From the NCBI RefSeq assembly GCF_000143535.2, contig NC_037326.1, positions 1 to 64,000 on the forward strand: a stretch of DNA of 64,000 nucleotides. The letters run 5' to 3'. Positions 33,901-48,742 of this stretch are shown piece after piece. The notes beneath the pieces are model-generated. The model was not told the origin of the DNA and searched no databases. It was given only the letters and a program-made list of their open reading frames with translations. The stretch comes from Botrytis cinerea B05.10. Taxonomy: Eukaryota; Ascomycota; Leotiomycetes; Helotiales; Sclerotiniaceae. Both the position numbers and the translations under genes were made by a program. Every line of letters begins with the position of its first letter. Position 1 is the first letter of the stretch.

Positions 33901-36900
33901 ATTATTATGAAAAATTCAAAATTGTTTATTTTATATTCGAATAAAATTACTAAAAAATATATTAAAAAAGATTTCTTAAATATCAAAATAAAATTTATAA
34001 TTTTAAATAAAATAAGAATATTATAGAAATATTATAAATAATCTTTTATTATTTTAGAAAAAATAATAATATTATTAATAAAGATATAAATAAATTATTT
34101 ATACAAAAACAATTTCTTATTAAAAACTCTTTATATATATATTAAAGAATTTTTAAATCTTATAAATATTATTCTAAAATATTCTTATTCTTAATAATTT
34201 ATTATAATAAATTTTTCTTTATTCTCTTTTCTAACTATAAACTAATAAAAAAAGATTTATATATTAATAACAATAATAAAAGATATATCCCTTAAGATTT
34301 TGATTATATTCAATTATAATAATATCAAATAAATATTTGAAATTAAAGTTTTATTAATTGATTATAAATTAATAATTATACAATTCTTATATTTATCTTT
34401 AATTATATATTAAAGTATAGATTTTATATATTCAAAAAGTATAGATTTTATATATTCAAAAAGTATAGATTTTATAATCTATTTTATATAATTTATCAAA
34501 TATATTATTAATAATCTCTTTATCTTTTTTATTAATTAAATATTTGTGTATTATTATTTTAATATTCTTTTATTTATTAATTAAAATAATTAGCATTTCT
34601 TTTTTATATAATAAATTGATTGATTTATTATCGACTTATATATTTTTAAAGTTTTTAATTAATTCTTTAAGATATTTAATAAGTTTATAATCTTTAAAAT
34701 ATATATATATATTATTATATATTATTATTTCTATTATATTTATTAGTTTTAATATACTTATAAATATTATTTTAAAAATTTTGTTTAAAAACGATATTGA
34801 ATCTTTAGTGAATATTATGGGTTTTGAAAAGGATATAATTTTAGAATTCAAGGTTTTATATTCTTCAAATAATAATATAATATATTTATATTTTAATAAT
34901 AATAATATTTATAAATTATATTTTTTATTTTCAAAATTGTATTTCAAATTATTAAAAATTATTTTTTATAAATTGTTTTTGATTAGGTATTCTTTATTCT
35001 TTTTATAATTCTTAATAATATTTATATATATTTTTGTTTAAATAATTATTAATAAACTTGAAATCTTTATAAATAATATAAAATTATTATAAAATAATAT
35101 AAAATTATTATAATTAATAATAATATTATAAATATTTAAAATTATATCTTCAAAAAGATAATTCTTATTTTTAAAAAGAGGATAGTATTTAATAAAAATA
35201 GAAATTATAAATTTTGAAGATATTTTTATTTTTATTATGAATATAATCTTTTGAATTATAAATCTGTTTTTAATTTGAATATATAATAATATTATTAGAT
35301 TTTTATAAAAATATAAGTAAGTATTTTTCTATTTGGATTTATATAAATTTTATATAATATTAAAAATTTCTTCTTTAATAAAATAATAAAATTATTTGAA
35401 TTATTAAATCCTTTTTTTATTCAAATTTCGATATTGATTTTATCTAAAATATATTTATTATTAAACAATTCCAATAGAAATATATCAAATTTTATTAATT
35501 GATCTAAACAAAAGCAATTATTGATATTTTTGATATTAATATACAAACCCTCTTCGATTTATATATCGAGGTAATTGAAAATCCATTCTATATTAATTAA
35601 TAAATACAAATATCCATTATCAATATAGATTTTAAAATCTTGATTATTAATTGATTTATATATTATTATTGTTGTATAAATAAATTGACATTTGAGATTA
35701 TATTTTTTATTATTAATTAATATTATAGTACTAATAATATATAATATAATTGAAATGTTGAATTCAAATTCGATTCCTATTCCTTTATTTGAATTTCTAT
35801 AAGAAACTTTAGGGTATTATATATCTTTATTTGAAATATCAATATCAATTCTGAAATGTATATAACAAATCTTTTAGTATATTAGGTTTTCATTATTATT
35901 GATTTTTAATATATACCAACTTTCAATAACTTTTATTTTTGTAATATTGAAATCACTATCTTATATTTATTACAAATTCTTTATATAAGAATCTGAATAA
36001 ATATATTTAAAAAGTTTATTTTTAATTATAAATATTATATTATATTTTTATATTCTCTATCTCTTTAAATATTATCTAAAACGAAATACCCATCTTTATT
36101 TGATTCGCTTTCAATATTATCGCCTTTATTATCTTTTTAAAAGAATAATCCTTTTTGAATAATTTCTTTTATTATAATATAATCTTATTCTTTTAATTTC
36201 TTATTATAAATAGATTTATATTTTTCAAATATATTTAAGAAGTTATTATCAATATAATTTGTATTATTATATTTGAAAAAGTATCTATAAGCCGATTATC
36301 CATTTTCTTTATAAGAATTATTTGAATAGGAATACTTGCTTTTTTTCTTTATACTAGAGCCTTTTGATAATTAGAAACCGTTTATAAATTATAATTTGGG
36401 TTTCAATTGAATAACTAAAAGAATTGATTTGAATTCCACGAACTTTCTTTTATTAATATAATTCTAATAAATAAATTTCAAATCCTTTAATAAAATAAAC
36501 AAATAAAAGGAAATAAAAGAATAAAAAAATAAATGCTTATTATTATAATAATTATTATAAAAATTACTTTATCAATAATTATTTCTATATTTTAAGAAAT
36601 TAAAATAAAATTATAATCTGATTTTATTATAAAAAACTTTTTATTTTGAAATTAAAACTTTTATAAATTAGATTATTATTTGAATATTTATAAAACAATT
36701 AATATAAAGTTATAAATAGAAATCGAGATTATTATAAATAAAATTATTATATTGAGTATTCTTATTTATTTCTATTACTTTAGTATAATATATAATTATA
36801 ATTATAAAGAATTAAATACTTTTGTTTTTATAAGTATTATTAATTATATACTTTTCTTATTAAAGCTTTTTCAAAACTTTTAATATTGAATTCTTGAAAT

Positions 36901-38240
36901 ATATAATAAATAGCTTATATTATTATTTTATATTATTTAATATATATATTAGATTACATTTAATTAAATAATTTAATTCCTTAATAAATCAAAATAAAAT
37001 CTTATTTCTAAAATATATATACAAATTTATATATATTATAAATACCCAATTTTTTACTATATATTTTATAATTTGATTTATAAATAAATATATATTATAT
37101 TATATTTTTTTTAATAATAATATAATCTCTATTATTAAATTCTTTTGAAAATTTGAAATCAAAATAATTAATATTTTTAGAATATTATTTATTATTGATA
37201 ATCTATATTATATATTCATTTCCTTTATTGAATTATTTAAATAAATTATTATATATATCTTATTCTTAATTATTTCTTTTTATTTATAATTTTATATTGA
37301 GTATCTCTATTATTATTATTTGCATTTTATTTATTAGATTAAAAGAAAATAAAAAAGGAAATAATAATAAAAATAGAATTCCAAATTTCTTTTTATAATT
37401 ATTCAATATTCCTTATATATTTCATAATAAAAAGATATTAGAAATTGAATATATATAAGAGATCTTTTTAATAGTTTTATTATATAAAATTAAACTATAT
37501 AGATTAATGAAATCCAATTGATTTGAATAAATGAAATCTAACTAAATTGAATGGATAAAACCTAACTAAATTAAATGAATGGAATTCGATTAGTTTGGGT
37601 AAGAAAAACCCGATTTATAAAGAAATCTTATTTTTTGAAATGAATTTAGAATTATAATTTCAATTATATTTATTATTATTCTAAATTATTGAAATACAAT
37701 TAGAAAAGATAATTTGGAATTCTATTCAAATAAAATAATAATAAAATTATTCAAGGATTTTAAATATCTATTTCAAAATTGAATTATATTATTTTATTAT
37801 ATTGAATATTTAATTAATATTTAATTGATTATATCAAATATATTTAATGAAATCTTTTTAGTAAATTTATAATTAATATTATAAATAAAATAAAGCAATT
37901 AAATTATCTAAATAATCTCTTTTAAATTGTTTATTATAAAAAGAATAAATAAAATTTGATTAAAATTTATTATATATTTAATTAAACAAAAAATATATAT
38001 ATCGAATATATTGAATATTATTAATAAATTTATTTAATATAATAAAATTCAATCCTAAAAATATAATAATATCCTAATATAAATATATATATAGAACAAA
38101 TGCAAATTAAGGATTTATTATTAATTAATATAAAGAAAATAAAAAAAAAATGAAGTTCTTATTATACTATATAAAAGCTATTTATAAATGTCTGGGGTAT
38201 TCTGATACGCTAGTGTTCGCATACCACTAAAAAAAAACAA
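27986..38240 (-). mobile_element. ~10 kb RIP-decayed block between direct repeats, probably a large retroelement
   Basis: A segment at about 28226-28340 and a segment at about 38120-38225 are direct repeats (shared GAAGTTCTTATTATA, then a TATATAAAA stretch and TAAAT(A/G)TCT). The right copy is less decayed. They may be the LTRs or ends of one element. On the minus strand, 36250-36420 can be read as a gag-like, Lys/Ser-rich frame (KKKKASIPIQIILIKKM). Other frames are full of stops, and no reverse transcriptase motif was confirmed. A 24-bp minisatellite lies at 37507. Element type and limits are uncertain. Confidence 0.35.
37507..37602. repeat. Minisatellite, four 24-bp units
   Basis: Units start ATGAAATCCAATTG, ATGAAATCTAACTA, ATAAAACCTAACTA and ATGGAATTCGATTA; each is 24 bp. 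The differences are mostly transitions. Confidence 0.65.
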
Positions 38241-38769
38241 ATAAAGAGTAAATGAAAATAATCAAAAGTAAATAATTTATAAAATGAAATTGAAAGAGAT
38301 TATAGGATTTTATAAATTAATAGTTTTCTAATAGTATAATTTTTATATTAATAAATAATATTTAATTCAAGAATTAACTAATTTAAGAATTAAATTGAAA
38401 AGTTGAATTGAAGTTTTAAAGCTTATAAAGAATTGAAGAAATGTTTTTGTTTAGTTCGGAGATTTAAGAATACGATAAAAGAGATAAGTAATTTTAGATT
38501 TTAGATTTAATAGAAGGGAATTAGAAAGAGGATCAGAAAGAGATTTATTAGATTTGTACTAGGTTTTTAACTGAATTATGTCTTCGATTCTTTTATATAA
38601 TCTAGAAGCGAGAGGCTAGTGAAATTTATAGACTATTATATTATTATTATTATTATTATAAGTTGAGAATTGAATATACTCTATTTGAGTTTATTATTAG
38701 TGACTATAGGCATATAAAAGAGTAGATAATATATAATATATAAGAGGTGATTAGACTAATTATAACGAA

Positions 38770-38930
38770 AACAGTCTGTTAGTATTACGTATACCTAATA
38801 CGTATTGATCCCCTCGTTATAAAGATAAAGAGGCTATTATACTAATTCGGAGCTCAATAGTAGATCCTAATATTATTACTAATTCACTATTCCTATAATC
38901 AAAAATTAAAGCTTAAAGACTATTTACATT
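38770..38930 (+). repeat. Dispersed repeat, decayed copy of 11779-11937, empty LTR site
   Basis: It aligns with 11779-11937 and continues, at GCTTAAAG then ACTATTTACATT, into sequence matching what follows the solo LTR (12826 onward). It therefore shows the site without the LTR. Confidence 0.65.
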
Positions 38931-39103
38931 TATTATCTAATATATAACCTATTATATAATATTTTACTTAATTATTTTTATATTTTGAATTATATTATTA
39001 TTAACTACTATTATATATAATAAATAAAATAATAATTATAAGCTCAATTTACATTAAATATAAATATCTTATTATAAACTATTTTTATAATCAAAAATAA
39101 ATA

Positions 39104-39529
39104 TAACATAGTTTATCAGCATATAGCCTATATCATCATATAACTCATTTCAAAATATATACAAAATTCATTTATACATAATTATATACTTTTTTTATTT
39201 ATTACTATAATTTGATTTTTTTTAAAAAAATATTATAATTATATATATAAATAATAAGAATTTCTAATCAATTCTTAAAAATCTAATTTTATATAATAGT
39301 TATTATAAAAATGATTTTTTTGTAACGAAGATCGTAACAATTTCACTTCTTTTTTTGATAGAATAAGAATATAAAGATAAAAACTAGATTTTTGAATATT
39401 TGAATTTTTAATATTATTAATTACACTTTTTTTTTCAAGAAATATTGATTAGTTATTAAAATATAAATATTTTAAAAAGCTTAATTTAGGTGATTTTCGA
39501 AGTGGGCCACATGCTGATAAACTATGTTA
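39104..39529. mobile_element. MITE-like element (copy 2)
   Basis: 426 bp, starting TAACATAGTTTATCAG and ending with GATAAACTATGTTA. The interior matches 2554-2995. The right end carries a single 18-bp unit where copy 1 has two, so one unit was lost. Confidence 0.78.
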
Positions 39530-42098
39530 TTACAAATTATATTTAAAATCTATATTCTCTTATTCATTTATTATTAAAATTAATTATATCAATATAATAA
39601 TTTATTCTTTTAGAATAATAACTAAATGGTTAACTTTTATTTTAATAATTCTTATAGTTCTATCTACTTTATTTATATATTTTTCAGTCTTTCATTATTA
39701 AATTATAATTCGAATTTCTAATGAAAATATTTTTATTTTTATTTGAATACATATATATATATATATTTATTGATATTTCATTTGTAAAAACTAAAAGATA
39801 TTAATATTATATTATTAAAAATAATACTAAACACAATATTAAGCTCAATAATTTATAATCGATCAAAATCATTTTTTAATCAATTTAGAACCTTTAGAGA
39901 AAGCTTTTCAAAAATCGTTATTTTAATTAAAATACTTTTTTAAATTTGATTTGATATTTTATAGATTAATATATAGAAAGCTTTTTAAGATTCTCTATAA
40001 TTTTTGATTCGAAAATATAATATATTATATCTTTCATGTTTTTGATTTTAAATAAAAGAACTTTTGAACTTTTTCAATTCAATTCATTCTTAAATCAATA
40101 GTTTTCTAATACGTAATAGCTTATTAATATAAAAATTATATAATGATTTTCGTTTTCATTTTATAAATCTTTTAATTCTAATTCATTGATTGATTTATTA
40201 ATCTAATTAAGCTTTGTATTTTGATATTCTTATATAAATCTTATACACTTTCTTGACTAATTTGTTTTCAGTTATAAATTATGTTTTAAATTCCATATAT
40301 TAGGAATGATATAGGATTTTTAGTATAATATCTCAAGAGATAGATTTAATAAAGCAAATGTAATTAATTATTGTTACGAATATATATATAGTAGTAAGCT
40401 ATCAGGACATCGATCCCTGATACTGTGCCTTTTGGGTCAGATTACGTGCATGGCGCAGTGGTAAAGCTTACAACTTCTGTGTGCAACCATACACGTGACA
40501 ATTATAATAATATTATAGATTAGTATTATAATAAATTCATTTATTAAATTATTTTCAATTTATATTCATTATATTAGTTTACACTTAATTATATAGTTCT
40601 TTTTAATGATTACTAGTATACTAAACATCTTTTATAAATTAATTAAACCTATATTTATATGTACAGTAAAAACCCCAAATATCATTATTCTATATATTGA
40701 TATCTCAAATGTTAGGATTTTAATTAAAATAATCTCAATTAATAATTTATAATATTAAACAATTTTTCAATCTAATATATATTCTTTTAGGAATTTATAA
40801 AATAAACTAAAAAGAAACAATAATATTTAAAAAAATTCAAAAAATTGATTTATATAATTTTCAAAATATTCCAATGAAAATTTGAATTTATGTATAATAT
40901 ATTAAAAACTAGATCTTTTTTATTACAATAAATAGATTTTAATAATTATTCCCTATAATTCAATTTTTAAGAAAATAATTAACAATTCCAATTTCCATTA
41001 TAATCTTTCGAGAAATTATATCTATAAATTCCTTAAAGTCTAATTAACAATCCTACATTTTTTGATTTTATTTCATCGATTCTTTTGAAATTATATTAAA
41101 TTTAATATTTACTAACCTATAAGTTTAATAATAATAATAATGAAATGATAATATTTCATTTTGTTATATACTAATTGAGATGTTGATATATGAAATGATG
41201 ACATTCGGGGTTATTACTCTTATATATATTTGAAAACAATGAGAACCACTTGGTCTTATAGTACGCAACGCTACGATAGAGTAGCTTATGTAACGAATAC
41301 GCAACGGATACCTATAAGTAGCGTAGTCTCTCTATATAGTAATGAAACAGCTTTTACAACCTTACTATATTTGCCCTATAGGTCTTATCTAAAACAAATC
41401 TAGATTTATATTAAGTTACTATTTAATAGTTTATTTCTCTTTTTCGAATATATATTAATATCTATAGCTTCTACTATTTATATTATTTTTAAATATTCAA
41501 TACGATTTCTTATATTTATTATCTAATCTAAATTCATCACTTCTATTATCTACTCTATCTTATTTATAATTTACTATGAGTATATAAATATATTCAAGTT
41601 TACACCTATAAACTCCTATAATAACAAAATAAATAATATTAATAAAAAGAAATTCAATTTGAATCTCTATGCAAATTTTCATTATATGTATTATAATAAT
41701 GAGATATTTTATTTATTTTTAATAAATAATCATTTTATTAGTAATAAATAGAATTAGTATTTGTTAAGATTCATTCAATATTGAATTTTAATAGAAAAAA
41801 AGAGAATAAGAGTCCTAAAAATCCTTGAATATTAGAATTATAGAAAAAAGAAACGAAAATAAAAACAAGTATAAAAACTAAAAGAAAAGAAATAAATATA
41901 AAAACTATAAAATGAATAAAAAGCTTTAGTCGAAAGCTTAAAAGAAAAAATAAATAAAAAATAAATCACTTATATCTTTTTCAATTTATTTTTCAATTAA
42001 AAGCTTTATTACTATATGATATTATATAGAATCTATTATATAAATACAAATACTACATAGTTTTACTTTATACATTTTATATATTAATATAAATATAT
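39530..42098. other. AT-rich spacer with small G+C islands
   Basis: It contains a third copy of the 1386-1800 repeat (39600-39830), a G+C-richer island at 40390-40500 (see separate entry) and another at 41240-41340 (TACGCAACGCTACGATAGAG). No coding frame was found. Confidence 0.45.
40404..40500 (+). repeat. tRNA-like fragment with a polymerase III A box
   Basis: TGGCGCAGTGG (40450-40460) matches the A-box consensus TRGYNNARNGG exactly and is followed by TAAAGC, as in a tRNA D-loop. The expected B box is not present downstream (TGCAACCATACACG instead), and no cloverleaf can be folded by eye. It is most likely a SINE head or tRNA pseudogene. It is preceded by an inverted motif CAGG...CCTG related to the element at 13642. 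Confidence 0.35.
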
Positions 42099-45000
42099 TG
42101 TTACAGGAGCTACCTCTAGAGTCACGTAGAAATGTTTAGAGATCTTTTGAAATGGTTTAGATTAGATTTCAAATAGGAATTCAATAAGGTTGTAATTAAT
42201 TGTAATTTTTATAACTATAATAATAAAATTAATGATTGTTGTTTTGAGTATAAAGCTTTATATATAAGGAAACCTATTCCCTTATATAGATCTTTGTATT
42301 TTGTTATCTTATCGATCTTATTTATTAAAAATGATAAAAGTAATGGAATCTTATTAATTCTATTAATAATAATCGATAGAATTAATAGAATAACCCATTA
42401 TATAATATTGGTTCCCATATTTTCCCATATTTTAGTTTATTTTTTATTTTAGGATTAATCTTTTGAGATATTATTAATATAATTTTGTAAAAAGTTTATA
42501 AAATTATATTTGATATTTTCTAAGATTTATTGTTTTAGAAATTGTATTTTATATTTTTAAAATATTCTATAATTAATATTATATATATATTTAAGACTTT
42601 TTTTAAATATTTATTATCCCTCAATATATTATAATTGAATTATTGAGATTTATAATATTATTATAGTTTATATATTAATGATTCTATAGTTTATTATTAA
42701 TTTATTGTAATACTATCCCTTTTTTAATTTAGTACTTATCCCAAATGTTTATATTAGTATGTCTTTTTATTTAATTATTTCATTTATAATATTTGCAATA
42801 TTCATTATTTATATTTTCAAATTTATTATTAATTATTAAAATATTTATTTTTATTTTAAAGAAAAAGATATTATTATATTTTATAAATATAATCGATATT
42901 TGAAAAAGAATTTCAAATATTGAGTTCTTTTAAATATTATATATTATAATAAATATATAAAGAATATAAGTAATGATTGTTGTAATATATACAGCCATTC
43001 TACTAATAACTAATTTTATATCAATTTTGAGGAAAATCGTTTTTATTATAAGAAGAAAAAGGTTATGGTTAAGATTTTTTAATTTTGTTATTAATAGTGA
43101 ATTTTGTAAAAAAAGGTTGGAAAAATATTTCAATATAATCTTTATATAATTAAAACTTTTAAGAAATTTGAAATTAAGGAGTAGTGATTGGAAAATGAAT
43201 ATATTGAAAAAGAAAAGGAATAAACTTTTAATTCCTCCATTACTACTAATAATAATTCTTTCGTTTTTGATTCTTTATTGCTTTTATTGTTTAATATTGA
43301 GATTAAAATTTTATTGGTAGGTATAAATATTTTAAATAGAATATTTATAATTTTTCAGGATAGCTAAAATCTTTTCTGAATTCTTATATATTTTTTAAAT
43401 ATAAATAATTTAATTATTTGATTAAATACTTGATTTTATTTCTAATATATTTATAATTTAATATTGTTTCAATATTGTATATAACATTTGGATTGATTGA
43501 TTCAATTTTTATAAATAATATATTTGATATTCCTGATAATACTAATTTGAATAAGAATATATAAAATATTAAATAAATATTTATTATATTTGATAATTTC
43601 AATTGAAAATTAATTATTTTTATTATCTTATTAATCTTAAATAATTCTAATTTTTTATAATCAAATTTATTATTTGGTCTTTTGATTTCAATATTTCATT
43701 ATAACAAATAAACTTTATCTTTTTTTTTAAATATAGATTTCATATTATATTTTATATTATAATATATTGTTATTTTGGAAGATATGAATTTTAAATTAAG
43801 AATCAATTGTTTTTAGAGATCTTTCAATTATTCAACTTATATTATTACTGATTTGGCATTAACCTTTTATAATATTAAAATTTTATATATTTATAAATTA
43901 AATTCAAAATTAATTTATATTAAAATGATTTTTGTAATTTCTATTTTCAATATATTATATACAAACTATATTATAGATACTAACTCTACCCAATTATTCT
44001 ATTAATAATTTATATAATATTTAAAATATACTTTTATTATTTAATTGATTCTCTTTATTTGATTATCTATTTGTAAATAAAAAAATATTAATAGCTTTTT
44101 TTTAATATTCATAAATATTAGTAAGGTAGTTCAGAATTTTGAAATAAAAAGTTTATTTCGATTCAAGATTATTTTATCTAATACTTTATATATATTTATT
44201 ATAACTTTTAAAAATATATATATTAATTACTCAATATTCTATATTTCTTTAAATAATATTATATATATAAATTTCATTAGTCTATTTATTATATTAAGTA
44301 TCATATTATATTTTATTTTTGTAATAGAATCTTTTGAAAATAATAATTTGATTATAAAGTTTTATATAATAAATTTTTATAGTTGAAAAAATATGTCTAA
44401 GATTTGAAATTGATTATATAGAGTATATTGTAATAATTTGTTTTATATGTAAATATTATAATTTTCAATAACTTTTTTAATTATTGTTTTTATTTATGGG
44501 AAATAATTGATTTTCTATATTTTTATAAATGTTTTTATAATTCCTTAATATTTATATATTAGTAATTTATATTATTCTATTATAAATTCCTTGATTATTT
44601 GATTTAAAATATATATTTTCTTATAAAAATATATAATATTATTTTCTATAATAAATTTTAATTTTATTATTTTGTATATATATATAACAATAGTATTTTT
44701 ATTATAATAAAATTGAACTTGTTTTTTGAAGTGATTATCTTTTAATAAATATATTATTGTAAACTATAATATATTATAAATTAATGATTTGTTATTTTTT
44801 TTGAATATAATATATAATTTATATATTTTGTTTTTTTGATATTTTGATTTTCAATTAAAAGTATTAATTCTAATATTTTCTAATCCTTTAACATATGAAA
44901 TTCTGAAATTATAATTAACTATAATCTCTAATTATCTAATTTATTATTTATTTAATTACTTTATTATAATAAAATAAATCAAATTCTTATAATTTATATA

Positions 45001-48000
45001 TATCTATATTATATATTTCAATCTTTTTAAATATACTTATTATTTTTTAAATATATCAATTATCATTAATAATTTTTTATTATATATTTTATAATTCAAT
45101 TTAGTTAGTAATAATTTTTAGAAATAAAATACAATTAATTAATATTTTTTATTTTGACCCAATTAATTCAGAACTATTTTTATAATGAAATTTAAGGAAT
45201 CCATTTTTATTATAATTTCTTTTTCTAAATCGAAAATTAATAATATTAATTTTTCTATTATTATTTATTTAAGTATATCAAATAATTCTTATACTTTAAT
45301 AATTTATTCAAAACATTTTTGATTTTTTTTAATTAATATAATTAAGAATATAATAATTCCTAAATAATCTTTAATAAATCTTTTATAAAAATTAATAAAT
45401 CTTAAAAAGAATTATACTTTTTTAATTATAATCAACTATTTCCATTCAAATATTATTTTAATCTTGTTTTTATTTATTTTAAGTCTTTAATTTAATATAA
45501 TAAATTTCAAAAATTCTATTTTAATAATATAAAATTCATATTTATTTAATTTATATAATAAATATATTTTAAATAAACTTTCGAAGATATTATTAATATC
45601 CTTAATATATTGAATTTTATTGTTTGAATATATTAGGATATTATTTAAATAATATATATAATAAATATTTAAATATTATAATAATATATTATTTATAAGT
45701 TTTATAAAAGTAATTAATATATTAATTAATCCAAATAGTATAATTTGATATTTATATAGTCTGTATTTTATTTTGAAAGTGATTTTTTATTCTTTGTTTT
45801 CTTTTATTTTGATTAAATAGTAATTATTATATAAATCTATTTTAATAAATATTATAATTTCGTTTAATCGATTTTTTAATTTTATAATTAATAAAAATGA
45901 ATATCAATTCTTTTTAATAAATATATTAAGCTTTTTATAATCTATAATTAATTTATCAAATTCATTTTTTTTGAATATTTATATAATTGAATTAGTCATT
46001 TGGAATACAAATTCCCTAATTTATCTCTTAACTAAATTATTATCAATATATTCTTTAAGCCTTTTTAGTTTATTGGCTGATATTGAATAAATTGGAGTAT
46101 ATATAAATATTTTGCTTTTCTTTAATATTATTTTATAATCTTATAATTTATATTCTAATAAAGCTTTATAAATCTTTAATTCTTTAAAAATATATTTATA
46201 TTTTTTATACTATTCTAATATTATAAACCTTTTTTTTATTTTAATTACAATTTTATATTATATTATTAGTTTTTATATTTATAAAAAAATATATTAATCT
46301 TTGCTTTTAATAAAGAATTTTAGATTGAATATTTTATATTACTAATATTATTTATATTTAATTCTTTTTAATATATATTATATTTTATAAATATTTTTAA
46401 TATATTCTTATAATCACTTTTATATTAATCAAATATTATAATTTCTTGTATCCAATTTATTTTCAAATTATATACTTTTAATTATAATATTTCTAAAATG
46501 ATTTATTATTGGCCTAATAATATAATATCAAATTATATAATCTTTATATATTAGATTATACCCATTTATATTAGAATTGTTTTTTATGAAATCTTTTTAT
46601 TAAACCTTATTAATTATCTATCAACTAATTATAATCAATAGAAATATTATTTCGTTTGAAATAATATTTTTAAATACTTTATAGTTTTTAATATAATAAA
46701 ATTTCCTATAACCCCTGAATCTATTATAATTAATTATATATATTTATTTATTTAAATCTTATAATACATTTGTTCTATCCATTCTATAATATTTAATTGT
46801 TGAATAATTTTATAAATTTCTTATAAAATTATATTAAAAATTAAATCTTTATATATTATATTATTTTGATAGTTCCTTATCTTTCTATTTTTGAGAAACC
46901 ATTTGATTACTTTTTTATTTGATTAATAGATTCTATAAAATTCATTATAATAAGTTATTCAGCTTATTCTAATATAATCTACTTCTATCTTATCCTAATA
47001 ACTTTCTTCTATTATAAAAAATATTAGAATTCTATAATACTTTTATTTTTATATATCTATTATATTTATATTTTTTTAATTTTATAATGATTTCTTTAAT
47101 AATTATTAGAATTTTTTAATAATAAAAATCTTAATATTTTTAAATTTAATTAGATTTTTTATAATTTTTATTAAATTTAAATTTGAAATTACCCCTTTTT
47201 CCTTTTATCTTTTTATTTCAATAATTTATTATTTAATATTCTATTTTTCTATATTCAAAATATAAATTGTTTTCTTATCTTTATTTCTTTTCTAAATCAT
47301 TATTCCTATTTATATAATATATAATATCTAATTCCATAAAATCTTTATATTTTTATAAATTGTGATATAATTTATTTTCATTTTTATAGTAATATTTTTG
47401 CTTTTGATTTTCTTAAGATTTGTATAATCTTTGATTTTATTGATATCTATAAAAACAATTATTTAATTTGATAAAGTTCTAAATTAAATTATTCAAATTT
47501 ATATTTTTAATAGATTTTTTTAATTTTAATTTAATTTTTGATTTCAGTTTTTTATAATAATAACTTATAATAGCGATTTCATCCCATTTAATTATTTTAA
47601 TATATTTTCGAAATTCTATAATATATTTCAATATTAATTCTATTTATTTAAAATTGAAAATCTTATTTTCCATTATCTTTAATTTATTGAAATTTTCAAA
47701 GATTTTATAAATCTCTATTTCAAATCTTTCAAAATTATTGAAAATTATTCAAATAGATTGTATATAATCCTTATCATTATATTCAAAATAATTATATAAA
47801 TATAATTGAATTTATTTAATTATTTCACCTCGAAAATATAATATAGCTTATATATTTTTGATTTCCTTAATAATAAATTTATCCTTATTAAATCGAAAAT
47901 AAATCTCAAATTGTAAAAGAAAAGTATTAAGCTTTTATTAATTATCTTGATATTTATTTAATAAAATAATTTTAAGGGTTTTATTAATAATAATCTTCTT

Positions 48001-48737
48001 TAAAATATTAATTATTTCGATATCATTGATATTTTTAATAAATTAATCTATAATAATATCTCTGAATATTATATTAGTAATTAATTATTAAATCAATATT
48101 TAAAATAGAAATAATATTTAAAATATTATGGGAACTATTTTTAAAATTATATAAAAATATTTAGAAATCTTTCAAAATAATTTAAATTAAATTTCAAATA
48201 AGAATTCAATAAAATTATAACTAATTATAATTTTCGTAATTATAATAATAAAATTAATGATTGTTATCTTGAGTACAAAGCTCTATATATAAGAAAACCC
48301 ATTTTTTTATATAGATCTTTATATTCTATTATCCCATCAATCTTATTCACCAAGAATAATAAAAGTAATAGAATCCTATTGATTTTATTAATAATAATTA
48401 ATAGAATTAATAAAACAACCTATCATATAATATCAATTCCCATATTTTCCCATATTTTAATTTATTTTTTATTTTAAAACTAATTTTCTAAAATATTATT
48501 AATATAACTTTATAAAAAGTTTACAAAATTATATTCAATATTTCCTAGGATTTATTGTTCTAAAAACTATATTCTATATTTTTGAGATATCCTATAATTA
48601 ATATTATATATATATTTAAGGTTTTCCTTAAATATTTATTATTCTTTAATATATTATAGCTAAATTATTAAGATTCATAATATTATTATAGCCTGTACAT
48701 TAATGATTCTATAGCCTGTTACTAATTCATCGTAACA
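42099..48737 (-). mobile_element. Complete Ty3/gypsy LTR retrotransposon, Boty-like, RIP-decayed
   Basis: Two direct LTRs, 42099-42713 (TGTTAC...GTAATA) and 48124-48737 (TATTAT...GTAACA), bound 6.6 kb. Both sides carry the target duplication TATAT (42094-42098 and 48738-48742). On the minus strand a purine tract (AAAAAAGGGATAG) lies against the left LTR, which makes it the 3' LTR and fixes the orientation. A reverse transcriptase region is readable with stops at about 45640-45990, minus strand: NEFDKLIIDYKKLN (cf. DG-LRL-VDYR-LN) and EWKTAFRTRYG...PFGL-type sequence in the form ITFKIKYRLYKYQIILFGL. Size and LTR length are near those reported for Boty of Botrytis cinerea. No intact open frame remains. 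Confidence 0.88.
42714..48123 (-). pseudogene. Decayed gag-pol interior of the LTR element
   Basis: The longest surviving frames are under 70 codons. Reverse transcriptase motifs are recognisable only if stops are read through, with Arg, Gln and Trp codons converted to stops and Gly/Ala/Thr/Val codons converted to Ile, Lys and Asn. That pattern is expected from C-to-T change on both strands. It cannot encode active protein. Confidence 0.8.
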
Positions 48738-48742
48738 TATAT

